Shown here piece by piece: positions 35,273-48,238 of a stretch of DNA of 64,000 nucleotides (positions within the stretch are counted from its first letter, which is position 1; the number at the start of each line of letters is the position of its first letter). A program made the position numbers and the translations under genes. Under the pieces are notes generated by a model. The model was not told the origin of the DNA. It saw only the letters and a list, made by a program, of their open reading frames with translations, and searched no databases. The stretch spans positions 34,512,077 to 34,576,076 of the forward strand of contig OX411557.1 of NCBI GenBank assembly GCA_948146395.1. The letters run 5' to 3'. This stretch comes from Fragum whitleyi. Lineage: Eukaryota; Mollusca; Bivalvia; Cardiida; Cardiidae.

Positions 35273-37853
35273 AACAAGAGGGGCAGAAAGGCCCTTAACC
35301 GCTCACCTGAATTTTATTGGTCCTTTAGAACCCATCCAAGTAACTTTCTGACAAAGTTTCATGCACATTTGCTGATGAGGAGATGTTATTGCAAGAATTT
35401 AAAGTGACCCTGTCCACCCATTTTTCACTGAGCCCACTCAAAATAAGCCCCCCCTACCATGCCCATATTTATGAGTGTCTAATCAAAATTTTGCAAACTT
35501 GAAGAGGGTCGTCAAAGGAACATTCCGGTAAAGTTTCATAGAAAGCAGCCTAGTGGTTCAAGGGAAGATGTTCAAAGACTTTGGGCTCAAAATAGGCCCC
35601 ATCCTGCCACGCCCATGTTCATAGGCGAATCAAAATTTCACGAACAATGTTTGAAAAGAGTCTCCAAAGGAACATTCTGGTAAAGTTTCATTGAAATCAG
35701 CCAAGTGGTTCAGGAGGAGATGTCATTCAAAGATTTCGGGCTCAAAATAAGCCCCGCACTGCCATGCCCATATTTATGGGCCAATCAAAATTTTACGTAC
35801 AATTTTTGAAAAGGGTCACCAAAATAACATTCTTGTAAAGTTTCATTGAAATCGGCCCAGTGGTTCGGGAGGAGAAGTCGTTCAAAGATTTCGGGCTCAA
35901 AATAAGCCACGCCCTGCCACGCCCATATTTATAAGCCAATCAAATTTTTGCGAACAATTTTAGAAAAGAGTCACCCAAGAAACATTCTGGTAAAGTTTCA
36001 TTGAAATTGGCCATGTGGTGACACCCCACCCCCCCCCACCCCCAAAATGAGATAAACAATTGACCCTGATAAAAGATAAAACAATTTTGTTTTCCTAAAA
36101 ATAATTCCTCGATCCAGAACAGCTGTAGCTATGATATTAAGAAAACTCTTAAATGAAATTGCTTGGAATAATAAAACTGAAAAGGGATAATTAATGTTTT
36201 CCTTTTACTGCAATGTTTTGATTCTGTAGCAAGATTTTATGGGTTATAACATGTTTGGAAGGAGATAAAAGTATTTTTACCAAAACTTTTTCTCTTAAAT
36301 AGATTCTATTCTTAACGTTGCTGCCAATTCAATCGTTTTATGTATATCAATTTCTACTATCAATTGATCTAGAACATTTAATCACTTTTCGACACTTCTT
36401 AATTTGCAGATTTAATTTTATCATAGTGTTTTTAAGTCAGCAATAAATAAAACTTTTAAGACTTTAAAAAATCATGAACTTTCTGTTTCAATAAAATATA
36501 AATATTCTTTTTCTTAACTCTTTTCAAATCATGATAATCATAATGATAACCAAAAATGGTCAATGTTATAGTCCGTTTGATTTCTATATGGACCAACATT
36601 TCGCCGAAAATCTCAGAAATTATTTGATAAAACACATATTTTTCTTGAAATATCATATTTTCCAGCTAATACCATGATGAATTTTGTTTTTCAGATTTTT
36701 TGAATGTAAAATAATGATTTTGTCCGTCCGTCTACATGTTAACTTCCAGCCTTTCATACCTACTTGTGACTGTATTAAACGGAGCAGCGAATTGTATAAC
36801 CAAAAATAGTACTGATTTGCATAGTTGCCATGTCAAAAGTGTAAGATTTTAAGTGAATTGTTTTAGTATAAAATCGAGTATATCAATATAATTAAGTTTG
36901 TCGAAGATTCTTGCTACCGTTGGATATCAAATCTGAGTATACTCTCTCTTTCTTCAGAAACCGTGACCAGATAATTGATTATTGTTTTTATTTATTTTGA
37001 AATGAACCCTATATTTACATGTTAAGACCAATGTTAAGACCAATCAAAAAGCATTATTAAACGAAGTAGATGGGAATTTCACAAGGAAAACTTGACGAGA
37101 AGGCGAGTAGTAACGGTAAAACTCACGTGCTATTTAAGTTTAAGATGCCATACCCATCGATATGCTAATTAGCATGTCCAAATAAGGAATAATGGACATT
37201 TCATCTGTCAAATGTTTAGTATAAAACTACGTGTTTTTACTATATATGTTTACAATTTCTTATAACTAAACAGCCCCCATCACCCCTCGCGGAAAATGAG
37301 AAAATATTAACATTAACTAGATAGACAAAATCATTATTTTGAAATCATTTTATTTTCAAAAAATATTTTTTGGAATGGTATTAAGCTGAAATTAAGATTT
37401 TACTACATATTAATCCTTCACTCAAACGCAATTTTATGTAATTGATGAAAAGGTTGATCCATATAGAAGTCAAACGGACTATATGTGTAGTTTATGAAGG
37501 GTGATTGACCCCCTAGGATGAATCAGAGAGATAAACAATTAGCTTATCATTAGGGGCCCAGAATATGCAACATTCCTTAAACCAAGTCTTTAAGGATATG
37601 TCGTTCAAAGATTTCAGAGTGAAAAAATGACACGCCCAATTTATGGACCAATCAGAATTTAGCAAACATTTTAAAAGAGGGTCACCCAGGGAACATTCTG
37701 GCAAAGTTTCATTGAAATTGGCCCAGTGGTTCATCAGAAGAAGAAGTTTTTAAGATTGTTGATGACGGACAATGCACGACAGACGACGCACAACGGACTC
37801 AGCACCACTCTAAAAGCTCCCCTTGAGCAGGTTGTGCTCAGGTGAGCTAAAAA
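35273..37853 (+). mobile_element. Pearl-like element, family GCTCACCTGA, split by a 1.6 kb insertion
   Basis: Starts AACAAGAG, hairpin AGGGGC-AGAAA-GGCCCT, GCTCACCTGA; four units of about 155-160 bp to 36017. It then breaks off, resumes near 37597 (TCGTTCAAAGATTTCAGAG) and ends GTGCTCAGGTGAGCTAAAAA. The insertion contains the TA-flanked element 36569-37481 plus other sequence. Confidence 0.62.
36569..37481. mobile_element. TA-flanked DNA element, 913 bp, copy 1
   Basis: Terminal inverted repeats TAGTCCGTTTGA and TCAAACGGACTA with TA duplicated outside. Subterminal AAAATAATGATTTTGT pairs with ACAAAATCATTATTTT. Near-identical copy at 56381-57294. No transposase frame. Confidence 0.75.
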
Positions 37854-37978
37854 TTAGTGGCAAAATATACAAATTTTCAAACCAAAATTTCAACTAGCAG
37901 CAACTACATGACAGTCATATGACATTGAAACTTAGAGGTAAATCTCAAGATGAAATGGTTTGATTTGGTTTACAGACG

Positions 37979-38823
37979 TTTCGTACCATAACTATTTGGT
38001 ACCATAAAATATATTACAATTTCGACCCATGATACAATGACCATTTTGTACCAATAGTTGAAGACCTTTTGTACCTCATGATAAGCACTTCGTACCAAAC
38101 ATTGACCATTTCGTACCAAAATGGAAATATTAACTAAATGATTTTCAAAATGTATATTTCTTACATAACTTAAATTTTTTCTAGATGTAAAATGGCACGA
38201 AAATGTTGTTTGTGCTGCAAGCCTATAAAGTTTATAGCCTTTAACTAATTAAAGGAGTAGGCCAAAATTATGAAAAGTTGACTGGCTGGTTTGTTGTTTG
38301 ATTCTTGTTTGCTACAAGATTGGTAACAACAAATTGACAATGAATTGTTTGGTGTTTGTCCTAAATTATTGTCAATTGTCAACTGATTTATAAGCAATAA
38401 GCTGTGTTTGTTAATTGAATAAATAACGATATGCTTTTGAGAGTATATAATAGATTGGTGATATGTTTTTTGAGACTACAAGAGAATCATGGATTCTAAA
38501 GCAATATGTGTATATATGTATTTGTTTTGTACATTTTATTTTTTAAGTAAAATGTATCATGAATCTATTTGTAAAATGATAAAATATCAACAAAATAATA
38601 TCAAATAAATTTTGACTTCTTTTCTGTCATTCAAAAACCATATGGTACGAATTCTGTGCCAAAATGATACGAAATTAATTATCCTGCGCTGCAAAATGGT
38701 AAAATTATGGTACATATAATTATAATGACTTTTCTATTATGGTATGAAATGTCTTCGCCCATGGGACAAAACGTCTTCGCATATGGTACCAAAGATCTGA
38801 TACAAAATGGTTATGGTACGAAA
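37979..38823. mobile_element. DNA element with iterated GGTACGAAA motifs
   Basis: Ends TTTCGTACCATAACTATTT and TGGTTATGGTACGAAA are inverted repeats. The motif TTTCGTACC or its complement recurs at both ends (about 37979, 38093, 38116, 38645, 38671, 38728, 38815), like multiple transposase-binding sites. No coding frame. Confidence 0.55.
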
Positions 38824-40452
38824 TTGTAACATCCATAATTCTTTGATTTTATGAGACCATTCTAATTTTATCCACATTGAAAGTTTACAAAACTAATAAA
38901 AGTGACTTAGGAAAAATGTATGAAAAGGATGTGCCCATTTTCAAATGATATTTAAGCTATTTTAAACATGTTGGGTAACTTGGTTTTGATAGGTTTGATT
39001 TCAAACTAAATTTTGACACCTTAAAATTTAATGATATAACAATCATACACATGCACATAAACTAAACAAAAATTGAAATAGGTCGAAAACATATGACGGA
39101 CGCAAACATATATCACTAGGATAAAAAGGGAGACTACAGGCTATACTTGAGTTGACGGATGACGTCACAGATCACGTGATGTTTACATCCGGTGAATCGC
39201 TATAGGCAGAAAGATCTACCAGTTGCATGCACAAATAGTAAAATATCCAATATTCAAGTTATTCGATTGTACATTTCTAATGATTATTCCATGTTGACAA
39301 ATGTATCAAAATTTTGATAAATCATCCAACCTTTTGATTATGCAGTTGTCATCACATGACATTGTCTGTGAAAAGAATATTTCTCGTCGAAAGATAACCA
39401 CCCAGAAATGCAAAAATGAATGCAAATGAATGCAAACAAATCGCTGTTGAGCAACTGATATATTGCGCATTTGACATTAATTAAGCTGTATTTACGTTTT
39501 TTGTTCACTCATTAACGAAATATATCTTACCTATACTGAGCTGATTAGAGTTTCAATGCTGAGTTTTCTTTATCTCATTTCCGTTATTCATCCTGTCACA
39601 GAAATTTCAAACATTGGGAAAGGTTTTTATGGCTCTTTTCCCTTATTTGTCTAAAAATCATTAATCCAATTATTAGTAAAATTTGAGAACACCACCTACT
39701 GTTGAAAACCGATTTGCTTCCGTAAAAAGTCCCCATTTAGAAAATTGGTTAATTAAAGATAATAAACGAATGTCGCCAAACACATGATCTGCAGACTTAA
39801 CAGCTTTTCTAGTTCAGATTGTAAATCCTATCAAAGAATTTTCATTATGCAACTTAAAAATATTAGCCGCAATGAACACAAACATGTATCATAAAGTTCA
39901 CTTTTTCTAACGCAATGATCCATACTACACGGCCGCAGAAACTCTTCATCTGACCGTAACCGGATGCGCCTATGGATATTGCTCATGTCATAAAACAGTA
40001 GCTGCTAATCACACACTTGCATGTGTCATAAAGACAAACTTCTATAACACATGCCAAATTTTAATTGATCTGACCGTGACAATGCATACCCCACTTATTG
40101 TTTGCTTTCATCTGGTCACAACTTTTACCCATTGATTAGGCATAAAGTGTGAAGTTCCATTTGACACAAATCTTTTAATGCTATGTTTATTTAAAGATTC
40201 TAGGTTACAATCTTTCTAAACAAATACATTATTTTAAGAGACAAAAAACTAATTCTAAATAGCTAAAAGATCTATCGATGATGGCAACTTCGTTCAATAA
40301 GTCGGACGAAATAGTCTTATCTCAGCAGAGCTACAGATAAGATGCGTTTTTGCGTGAAAACGCATTTAAAATCATCAAAAACGCATTTTAAGATATTTAA
40401 GGGGGTACAAAAACGCATTTCAAATCGCCGATCAGCATTACCGATGGTTCTA
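38824..40452. other. No recognised gene; promoter-like motif cluster near 39160
   Basis: A+T-rich sequence. TGACGTCA, TCACGTGA and CATCCGG occur within 33 bp at 39160-39192. No exon could be tied to them. Confidence 0.3.
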
Positions 40453-41567
40453 GAGTATGTCCGGGTAATTCCGTACATGCGGGAAATTCCGTACACTTGA
40501 ATTAATTACGTATTTCTTATAAAATGCATTTCAAATTATTTTAGAAATAAACCTGGTTTTAAACAAGCCAATATTGCTCAAACCATATATCGGATAATTA
40601 CCACGCAATCGTAACCTTTTGTTCTGCTCATCGCCGATTTAAGGCGGCACTACCTGAGTCACTCCCTAATTCTCAAATACCCAGTCAGATAAGTACGAAA
40701 AGGTCACTCGGTACCATCTGTCCAAATGTCTGTATATATACCCAATGCTTACGTGAATTGTGAATCATAGTTTAACTTATTGAAGAATAAGAAATACTTT
40801 TCACTCTTCAGGTAATATTTTTTGTGAAACCTAGTTCTTTGTAGATAAAATGAGATTTTTCATACTGTACGGAATTAGCCCACATTGAGAAAAGTATAAT
40901 TGTAGGGTGAGGCTAATTTCGTACAGGCCAATATTATTTTACCCATCAAGGTCATAACAAATGATAATTGACATTATGTATTTGTTTAGAATAATCAAAA
41001 CCTTGTAACTACAGGTTGAAACGGCTTGACTAACTTGCATTTGCCCAGCGGTCCCAGAGCAATTAGTTTGTCTTCGAGAAACAGTTTAGCCTAATGAAGC
41101 AGTAGTTACAGTGTTTTGATCGCCTACTAACGTTTAAAGTTTTCTCAGTGGATGCGCAAAACCGTCTACCAAGCATGAGGAGGTCACATTATTGCCTCAT
41201 AGGCTCGCCACACTTAATACTTAGAAGCCCATGTTTGCCTTTTAATGAACATTTAACTGTCTAAATTATGAATATGCCCCATCCACCAAACTAAGCTATT
41301 ACTTTTACCGCCCCGTTATTCATAACCGATTTTCCCGACGAAGCGTACGAATTAACCCGCTTATGTACGGAATTGGCCGGTATCAGCTACGGGCCTTTAT
41401 TGCAATTTTTCTAAACAAATGGCATAGTTTTTAGAGTTAAATAAGGAGTATTCGCTAGAAGAAATATAATAGCATTAAGAGAGTATGTTATTATGATCGT
41501 CCTAAAAGAGACGTTCTCAAAATAATCGAAACTATCCAAATCCGTACGGAATTACCCGGACCGACTC
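40453..41567. mobile_element. DNA element with iterated GTACGGAATT motifs, 1.1 kb
   Basis: Inverted ends GAGTATGTCCGGGTAATTCC and, from the right, GAGTCGGTCCGGGTAATTCC, flanked by TA. GTACGGAATT-like motifs recur inside in both orientations (about 40470, 40489, 40867, 40918, 41348, 41366). No transposase frame. Confidence 0.6.
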
Positions 41568-43243
41568 TATATGCGTATTTTCGTACATATGACGCCTGAA
41601 CGTAATTCAAATTTCCTACAGATGACACTTAAATCGAGCATGTCCAGTGCTGGTTTCCGTCTTCTACTAATTTTGATATTCGAATAAAACATGAAAAGCT
41701 GGACTAAATATTCCCAAACATGTTATGGAAAATGACATCCAAACATTCGCGAGTTCAAAGCGAAAAGTTGACGCAGAAGTACACAACCATTCCAGTCATG
41801 GCGAAAAAACGGACCCGTTAAATTGTACCATTCCGTTCTGAATGACCGACACTATTTTCTAAGCAAACAATCTGTTTTAACAGTTAAAAAAATCTTTCAC
41901 CTTTGAAAATAGTATTCTGAATAACTTTCTCAGGGAAACAAACATTAATCTTCAACTTTACATGGGTTTAGATTTCATCTGTTAACAGTTTCTTTACGAC
42001 TTTCGGAACCGCTAGAGCGCAAATTCTCTTTTACAAATCGTATCAATAAAGAGGAAGAAAAGATGATTTTGGGATCAATTTTAGAAAGAATTATTGGAAG
42101 CTAATCTTATTCTACCTAAATTTTTCGTATTTTTCCAGTTTGAAAAGCACAAAGACTAAATTGATTTCCGCTTATTCGTACCCAAAAATGTTCGACCGAC
42201 CAAAATATTTCTGTTTTTATTCTTAATGAAAACAACAAGTGATATGTAACATTGTGACTTAACAAAGACAGTTTCTGTTTTCTAACCCTGTTAACATTGC
42301 ATTCATCAGTCTTTAATCAAAGCACTGAAAGCACTGACAGATTGAGAGGATTCTGACAACCTTGTAATAATGTTATTTCTATTAATTTTAGAAGTTTTCT
42401 CTCTCAGAGAGGTAAGAAAACAAGGGTGATACTATTTACCCAATGAAATATTCAGTTTGACAGGTTAGGCTTTGGTCTGACAGTTTATTGTCCACAAAGG
42501 ACTGTCAGGCCAACTGACTGTCAGTTTTTCTGGGTCCTTCGTAATCATATGCCACTCTGATTTTTTTTAAATTATCAAAGGGTAATGGGCCTTATGCTAT
42601 TGTTCATCGTATGTTGGTCAAAATAATAAATTCATCCCTTCCCTCCAGCGAATTATTAGCAAGGAAACATGGATGCTCTTTCTGTGAAGGCAACTCGAGA
42701 CTGGCAGCAGCTTAACAGGACAACCATTAAATATAAGAATTTGCGTTGTGACACCATCACAGATATTCAACAGGGCAATTGTAAAATATTTCTCAAAGAT
42801 ATTATTCAGGATGTTAATAGCTAATTTCTTTTACAATTAAAGATGATAACAATTCATATTAACCCTAAAATATATTTCAGCATTCTGCATTATAAATCAG
42901 CATTACAGAAAAAATTAGGGGGTAAAAACCCTTTAAGACAAAAAATTATCTGTAGCTCTGTCTCAGGTAGCTTATAAAGGGCTATTACTTAAAGAGATTC
43001 TTTAAATATCTATTGATCATTAAAGGGAAACATTCATTCAAATAATATTTAATTTTCTTTTAATCTTAAATTTAAATGAACGGTTGATTTTGAACCAGTT
43101 TTAATTGTCTTCTCGCATAGAGATCTGACTCTCTTTACCAACCATTAATGCGCATGCGCGGGAAATTCTCAATATAAACCTAGGGCAAACTTATTTCTCG
43201 CCCTATTGGGGCCCTTTGTTGTTGTTTTTTTGGCTTGAAACCC
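41568..43243. other. No recognised feature
   Basis: A 51-codon open frame at 42669-42824 (+) has no recognised domain or splice context. Otherwise A+T-rich sequence. Confidence 0.4.
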
Positions 43244-43366
43244 TCTCTTCGTTCAGGCTGAAAAAATGTTGCAAACTGTTTTTAAATTATATCCCGCTTT
43301 ACACGCAAGTATACGGGTAAAGGGGGATATGACTTGAACCGGTTTGTCATCCTGAACACAGGGCTA
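43244..43366. repeat. MITE H, copy 2
   Basis: GTTCAGGCTG...GCAAACTG and GTTTGTCATCCTGAACACAG ends enclose a central foldback ATATCCCGCTTTAC/GTAAAGGGGGATAT. Confidence 0.55.
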
Positions 43367-46300
43367 GATTGAAGCTGAAAAAAATCAAAAACGGGCCCCG
43401 GCCGGGCGTGAAATAAGTTGGCCCAATAAAAATCAACTCTCTTATATATCCATGACAATGAAGGTACGATATAAAACGGGTACGAAATGTGTGGTAGTAA
43501 CTGTAATTGATTTGATTTAGTACATGTACGGTTATTCTATTGATACTATTGTGAATTAAATGGTGAATTCCACAAACCACGTTAAAATACTGATTTAAAC
43601 TCCACTGTGCCATTCGATTGCGAGTATTTTTTTTTTTCTTTTTTATTTCGTTGGTTTTTGTTGTTGTTGTCGTCAATTTTAAAGACTGGATATATTTTGT
43701 TAGTCTACATTTAGTCTGATCCACCTGTCCTACCGTATTAGGCGCAGTTTATCAGTTGGGGGTTCAGAGGGTGTTTAGCTGACTTAAAAGAAGCCCTAAG
43801 TTGACTAATTATTTCATTTTCATGCAGGAATTGTTGTATTGACTGCTTGTTATCATGCTGAGAAATTCACTTAGTCTAAAAATCTTAATTATGAAAATGA
43901 AATAGGCCTATTCTAGTCTAGGCGTTCATTGCTCTTCTCCCAGAATATTAAAAACATTTCATATGAGGTAATTTTACAATTGAATAAAGGATGGAAACAA
44001 CTGAATTTTATCGATTTAATTACCTTGTAGGGTAATATGAATTACTTTAGAAAAATCTTTAAGCTCTAAGAACCTTTTTTAACAAAGATGATTTTCAAAA
44101 AAAAAAGAAACAAAACGACAAAATCCGACTACTTTTTCGTATAATATATCAAATTATCATCGATAAGGTCACAATGTTTTTTAGAAATATAATCTCATGA
44201 TGCAAGTTTTTGTGATACTACTACATGTATTATCACCGTTATTAGACCATAGATGATTGGTCACGGTAGTTTTTGGTGTACACAGAGAACTTAAATTTAG
44301 AGCAGATTCAAATCTCAGAATTCACTCGGAGTGGATAAAGCAGGTCGATCGCGGCCTCACTTGATTCTATAATCATAGTTTGAGCGATTGGGAAAGACTA
44401 TCAATGCCGATTTACCGAACGGTTTTGTTCGCCAAAACAATAAAAAATAAACATATTTTTCTTATAATAAGAATAAGATTTTAAAGAAAACATTTAATCA
44501 GGATTTAATAAAATCAGGATAAATCAGCGGTAAAAAATGATTAATGTTTGCATTCTAAATCAACCAAATCGATGTTAGTCCTTTTTGATAGTGGTGTTTT
44601 CAAAGAATGGATATTTATTCTAAATTCGTGTCATTTTCATTACGAACATGTTTTCTCAAAAGTTCGAATGTTTGACTTTTCAAATATGTATTGGTTTGAT
44701 AACTTTTTTCTTCAAGTAAAGCGAAAAAAATGGTTTAGATTGGGCGATAATTACATAAATTAAATAGAGCTGGGCGATTCAACGCCAACCATTTTTATTG
44801 GCTAGTGGGCTATGAAGTTCCCTATTTGGTCGGATGGTATGAAACAATATTTTCTCGCTATATTAGTCTTTGGTATTGTTATTTAGCAAGAGGTAGTAAA
44901 GTCTGCTTGCGAAATTTGCTCACACAGCTCAATGTAATTATTATATTAATCGTTCTGGGTGAAATTCTTCTTATGAAAAAAGTGATATCGACTCGCTGAT
45001 AGAGTACAACTAAGAAGTAGTTTGATTTTTATGCACCGAAAAGTGCGTTTACAAGATGCACACTCTCGATAATTATTTGAATGGTATTCTAGTAACCTTT
45101 AAAATAGTTCTTGCCTTTGTTCTTTGTTATTGATCAGTAATATATGACATGGCAGACCAAAAGACATTCACTAAGTAACCTTAAAAGTACGAAAAGTACT
45201 ACTTGAACTGCGTCATTTAACAAGGGACTTCTGCATATTTTAATATTAATGAAAATCGGATCGAAGAATCGTCGCCGGAATTTTCGTATTTACTACCTTA
45301 TCTATTTAGCATATATAAGTAAATATTAGGTCAACGAAACCAACCTTTCGAAGGAGACTAGAGAAAGCTTAAATGAAATGAAAATAACGTTTGAAAACAG
45401 TGTTGAATTGAAAATCACCAACTATAAGTAGAATTCGCTAATGTGACTCGCCGATTATATACAAATGCACTGTAATCACAAGTCACAATAGCGTATTCGA
45501 TTTATAACTCTCCGTATTTAACACTTATTCAGTTGGCAATGGGGAATACGCAGGTATCTAAAATGACCTGGCACTCATTAACTTCCGTCAGTGTTCGAGT
45601 ATTCCCGCAGCGTAACTCAATTTCATTTCACCGTTTTCTTATTTACTTATATTATTTTACATGTTCTGTAAAATGTCGCGATAGTACAGTGGTAACACAC
45701 GCCTTCCCGTACAACGATAAGTTGCTGGGTCGAGTTCAATTCCCGACAGAGACACGTGTTTTAATTATTTTGATTATCATTAATCTATTGATTTTTTTTT
45801 TCGTTTTTTTTTGTTTTTTTTTTTAAATTACATTTCTTATTATTATTTTGTAATTAGTTTTTTGGGTCAGTTACGATAAACATTTTTATTCTTCATTCAA
45901 CTTTTGTTGATGACTACAAGATTATTGTATTCTGATCAATAGCAAGATTTGTTTCATACCTCTATGAAAAAAATAAGTTGTTAGTGAACTTGTACCAAAT
46001 AGTAGTCCTAATAAAGATCTCAATTGTTTTATGATATGGAATTATACGATATGAAAAGAATAGAGTTTTTGACGTTAAAAACCTAATCACGCTTAAACAG
46101 GAATTCGATTAACGTGTTCAAACCCTGTATATGTTTTAATTTCATACCGTCATAAATTCAAAAAGGTGACTCTCCATCTCTAGATTATAGATCTAGATAT
46201 ATTTCAAAATTTATAATTGTTTTCAGTAATTTACAATGATTTATAGACAGGACTTTGAGTCTGGTGGAAAAAAACTGTGCCGATTATCAATAGTCTTATA

Positions 46301-47301
46301 CAACACTGTTCAAAATATCAAAAGTATCAAAATAGGTACTTAAAAAAGTGTTACCCTAAAAAGATATAAAAAATAAAATAAAAAATAAAACAGAAAATAC
46401 TAAAATATTAAAGGGGTCATTTGTCGATTTTTTTTCTATTTTTTGCACTTTTCCATAGAGGTTTACTTCAGGTAAAAAAACAAGCTATGCACTTGTAATA
46501 TTCACAGTCGTCTAAAGTATGAAAATTTATGAACATGTACTTGCAGCAATCACGGTTCCAACATGCTATTTAATTGTTTTAGATTAGCTTGTCATAGCGT
46601 AGGTCCCTCAAAAAAGCTATGTGCGATCGCAGTAATTATGAAAGCATGCACTATTTTCGCCCAAATGTTCTCTTGTCAAAAGGTTTGTCATGGCATGAAA
46701 ATGTAGACTCACAATAGTAGAAAGATAGTTTATTTTTGAGTGTGACTATTACCTCGTAATTTATAAATCCAAAGAAATGAAAACGCCTCCATCTTCGATG
46801 AGTCATAGCTAATATCACAATTATTTACCACTCTAAGATAAAATCATGGGATGAAATATGCACTATTATGCCACATCAAAAACATTTCTCGCTGTGACAT
46901 GACTGATTGTTAAATGAAGTGTTAAACACAATTTCTTTCTAAATTCACAGTAAATACATCAACAACAACAACTCCCAAAACACACGATCATCTTTTTCTA
47001 AAAATATTGTTGATGTTTAGAAATGATACATGCTTTTATTATATGATAAAGTAAATGCGAATAGTTGATAATGTTTTATCTTAGATTGACGGATCAAGGA
47101 CTTGCAAACTTAAGCCTAGAAACGCCAAGATTGTAATGTTTAGAAAATGCACCATCATTCAGAACATCGCTCGGGCTTCCCGTAAACCGGAAAGTACCTC
47201 GGGCGTAAGTGTAGTAATCTTATGTAATTTTAGGTAATTTGGCTTCTGGCGGTACTTTGGCCAATACGCTTTAAGAAAAACAAATTTCTTTAATGCTTTC
47301 A
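43367..47301. other. No recognised gene; A+T-rich
   Basis: Holds a tRNA-like stretch near 45676-45755 and scattered poly-T. No exon-like frames were recognised on either strand. Confidence 0.4.
45676..45755 (+). repeat. tRNA-like sequence (Gly-like), probably a SINE head or pseudo-tRNA
   Basis: TGTCG...CGACA can pair as an acceptor stem; A-box-like TAGTACAGTGGTAACAC and B-box-like GAGTTCAATTC are present. The T arm and variable region are irregular, so a functional tRNA is unlikely. Confidence 0.35.
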
Positions 47302-47545
47302 GGGTCCGAGGTTATAAAACTTTTCTCAGGCAGAGGCTCAATTTTCTCAAATTTTAAATTAAAATAAATGTATGAAAAAATAAAAGATAATATTAATAAG
47401 TTGTTATTAATAACAACTTATTTATATCATCTTTTATATCTATACATTTAAATGAGTAATAAAACAGAATTACGGCTTTAAACTCAATTTGAAATTTGAG
47501 AAAATTTTGAATTTAGCCTGAGAAAAGTTTTATAACCTCAGGCCC
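47302..47545. repeat. Foldback repeat G, 244 bp
   Basis: Ends GAGGTTATAAAACTTTTCTC and GAGAAAAGTTTTATAACCTC pair. The centre TAAGTTGTTATTAATAACAACTTA is a palindrome, so the whole element can form one long hairpin. Lies about 450 bp past the candidate polyA site of the TSR gene. Confidence 0.7.
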
Positions 47546-47993
47546 AGATCGTCTATAGAGATCTTTTGGGTATATATCATAATTTGGTGACACACTGCGT
47601 TTTGTTACCATATAATATGCCTAGTTTTAGTCTTGGTGTTTTCGTTTTATTCTTAATGCTTGTGACGTTAAAACCCTAACACATTTTAAATCAGTGCTGA
47701 AATCGTAAGATTTACTCATCGTGAGAAAGTAGTTTAATGAAAATATTGAAGTTGAACCTTTCTGGTTTGAAAGGGAAACTCGGGTGGTAAAGACTAAGAT
47801 TTAGACTATACAAATATGTAGCCTGATCTTTGTCTATATCTCCTGTGAAATATTGGAATATTCACGAGGGTCGGGACCTAAAACAGTCTGATCATCCATA
47901 GTACATGTGCACATGTGTAGTTATCAAAATGACTTGTAAATGATAACAATAGGACTAGTCACATGACGAAGAAAACAAATTAAGGTACTATCA

Positions 47994-47999
47994 TTTATT
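47994..47999 (-). promoter_or_regulatory. Candidate polyadenylation signal of the TSR gene
   Basis: AATAAA on the minus strand about 240 bp after the stop codon. Its distance fits a short 3' UTR. No other support. Confidence 0.4.
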
Positions 48000-48238
48000 T
48001 CTAATTATATTTTGTGTTATAATATGTTTCACAATCGAAAGATGAACTTTTTTGTGTAGTTAGACACGAGGGGTCCGGATGTATAAAGATAAACATTGGT
48101 TAAATTTAAATCGAAAGATGATTTCAGGCAATCGGGATTGTCGGTACAATTAAAAAAAACTTAATTAGCTGAAAATAACGATCGGTCAATATTTAGCCAA
48201 TGCTTATTCTATTATGCAACCGGGTGCTGGTCTTTAAC

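Noticed and set aside
42669..42824. 51-codon plus-strand open frame beginning MDALSVKATRDWQQL
   Set aside because: No recognised domain, no clear promoter or splice context, and of a length expected by chance.
43347..43724. 125-codon minus-strand frame
   Set aside because: Starts inside or near a MITE H copy, contains poly-Lys from a T run, and matches nothing I recognise.
45533..45826. 97-codon plus-strand frame ending in poly-Phe
   Set aside because: It crosses a tRNA-like stretch and a poly-T run. No coding signature.
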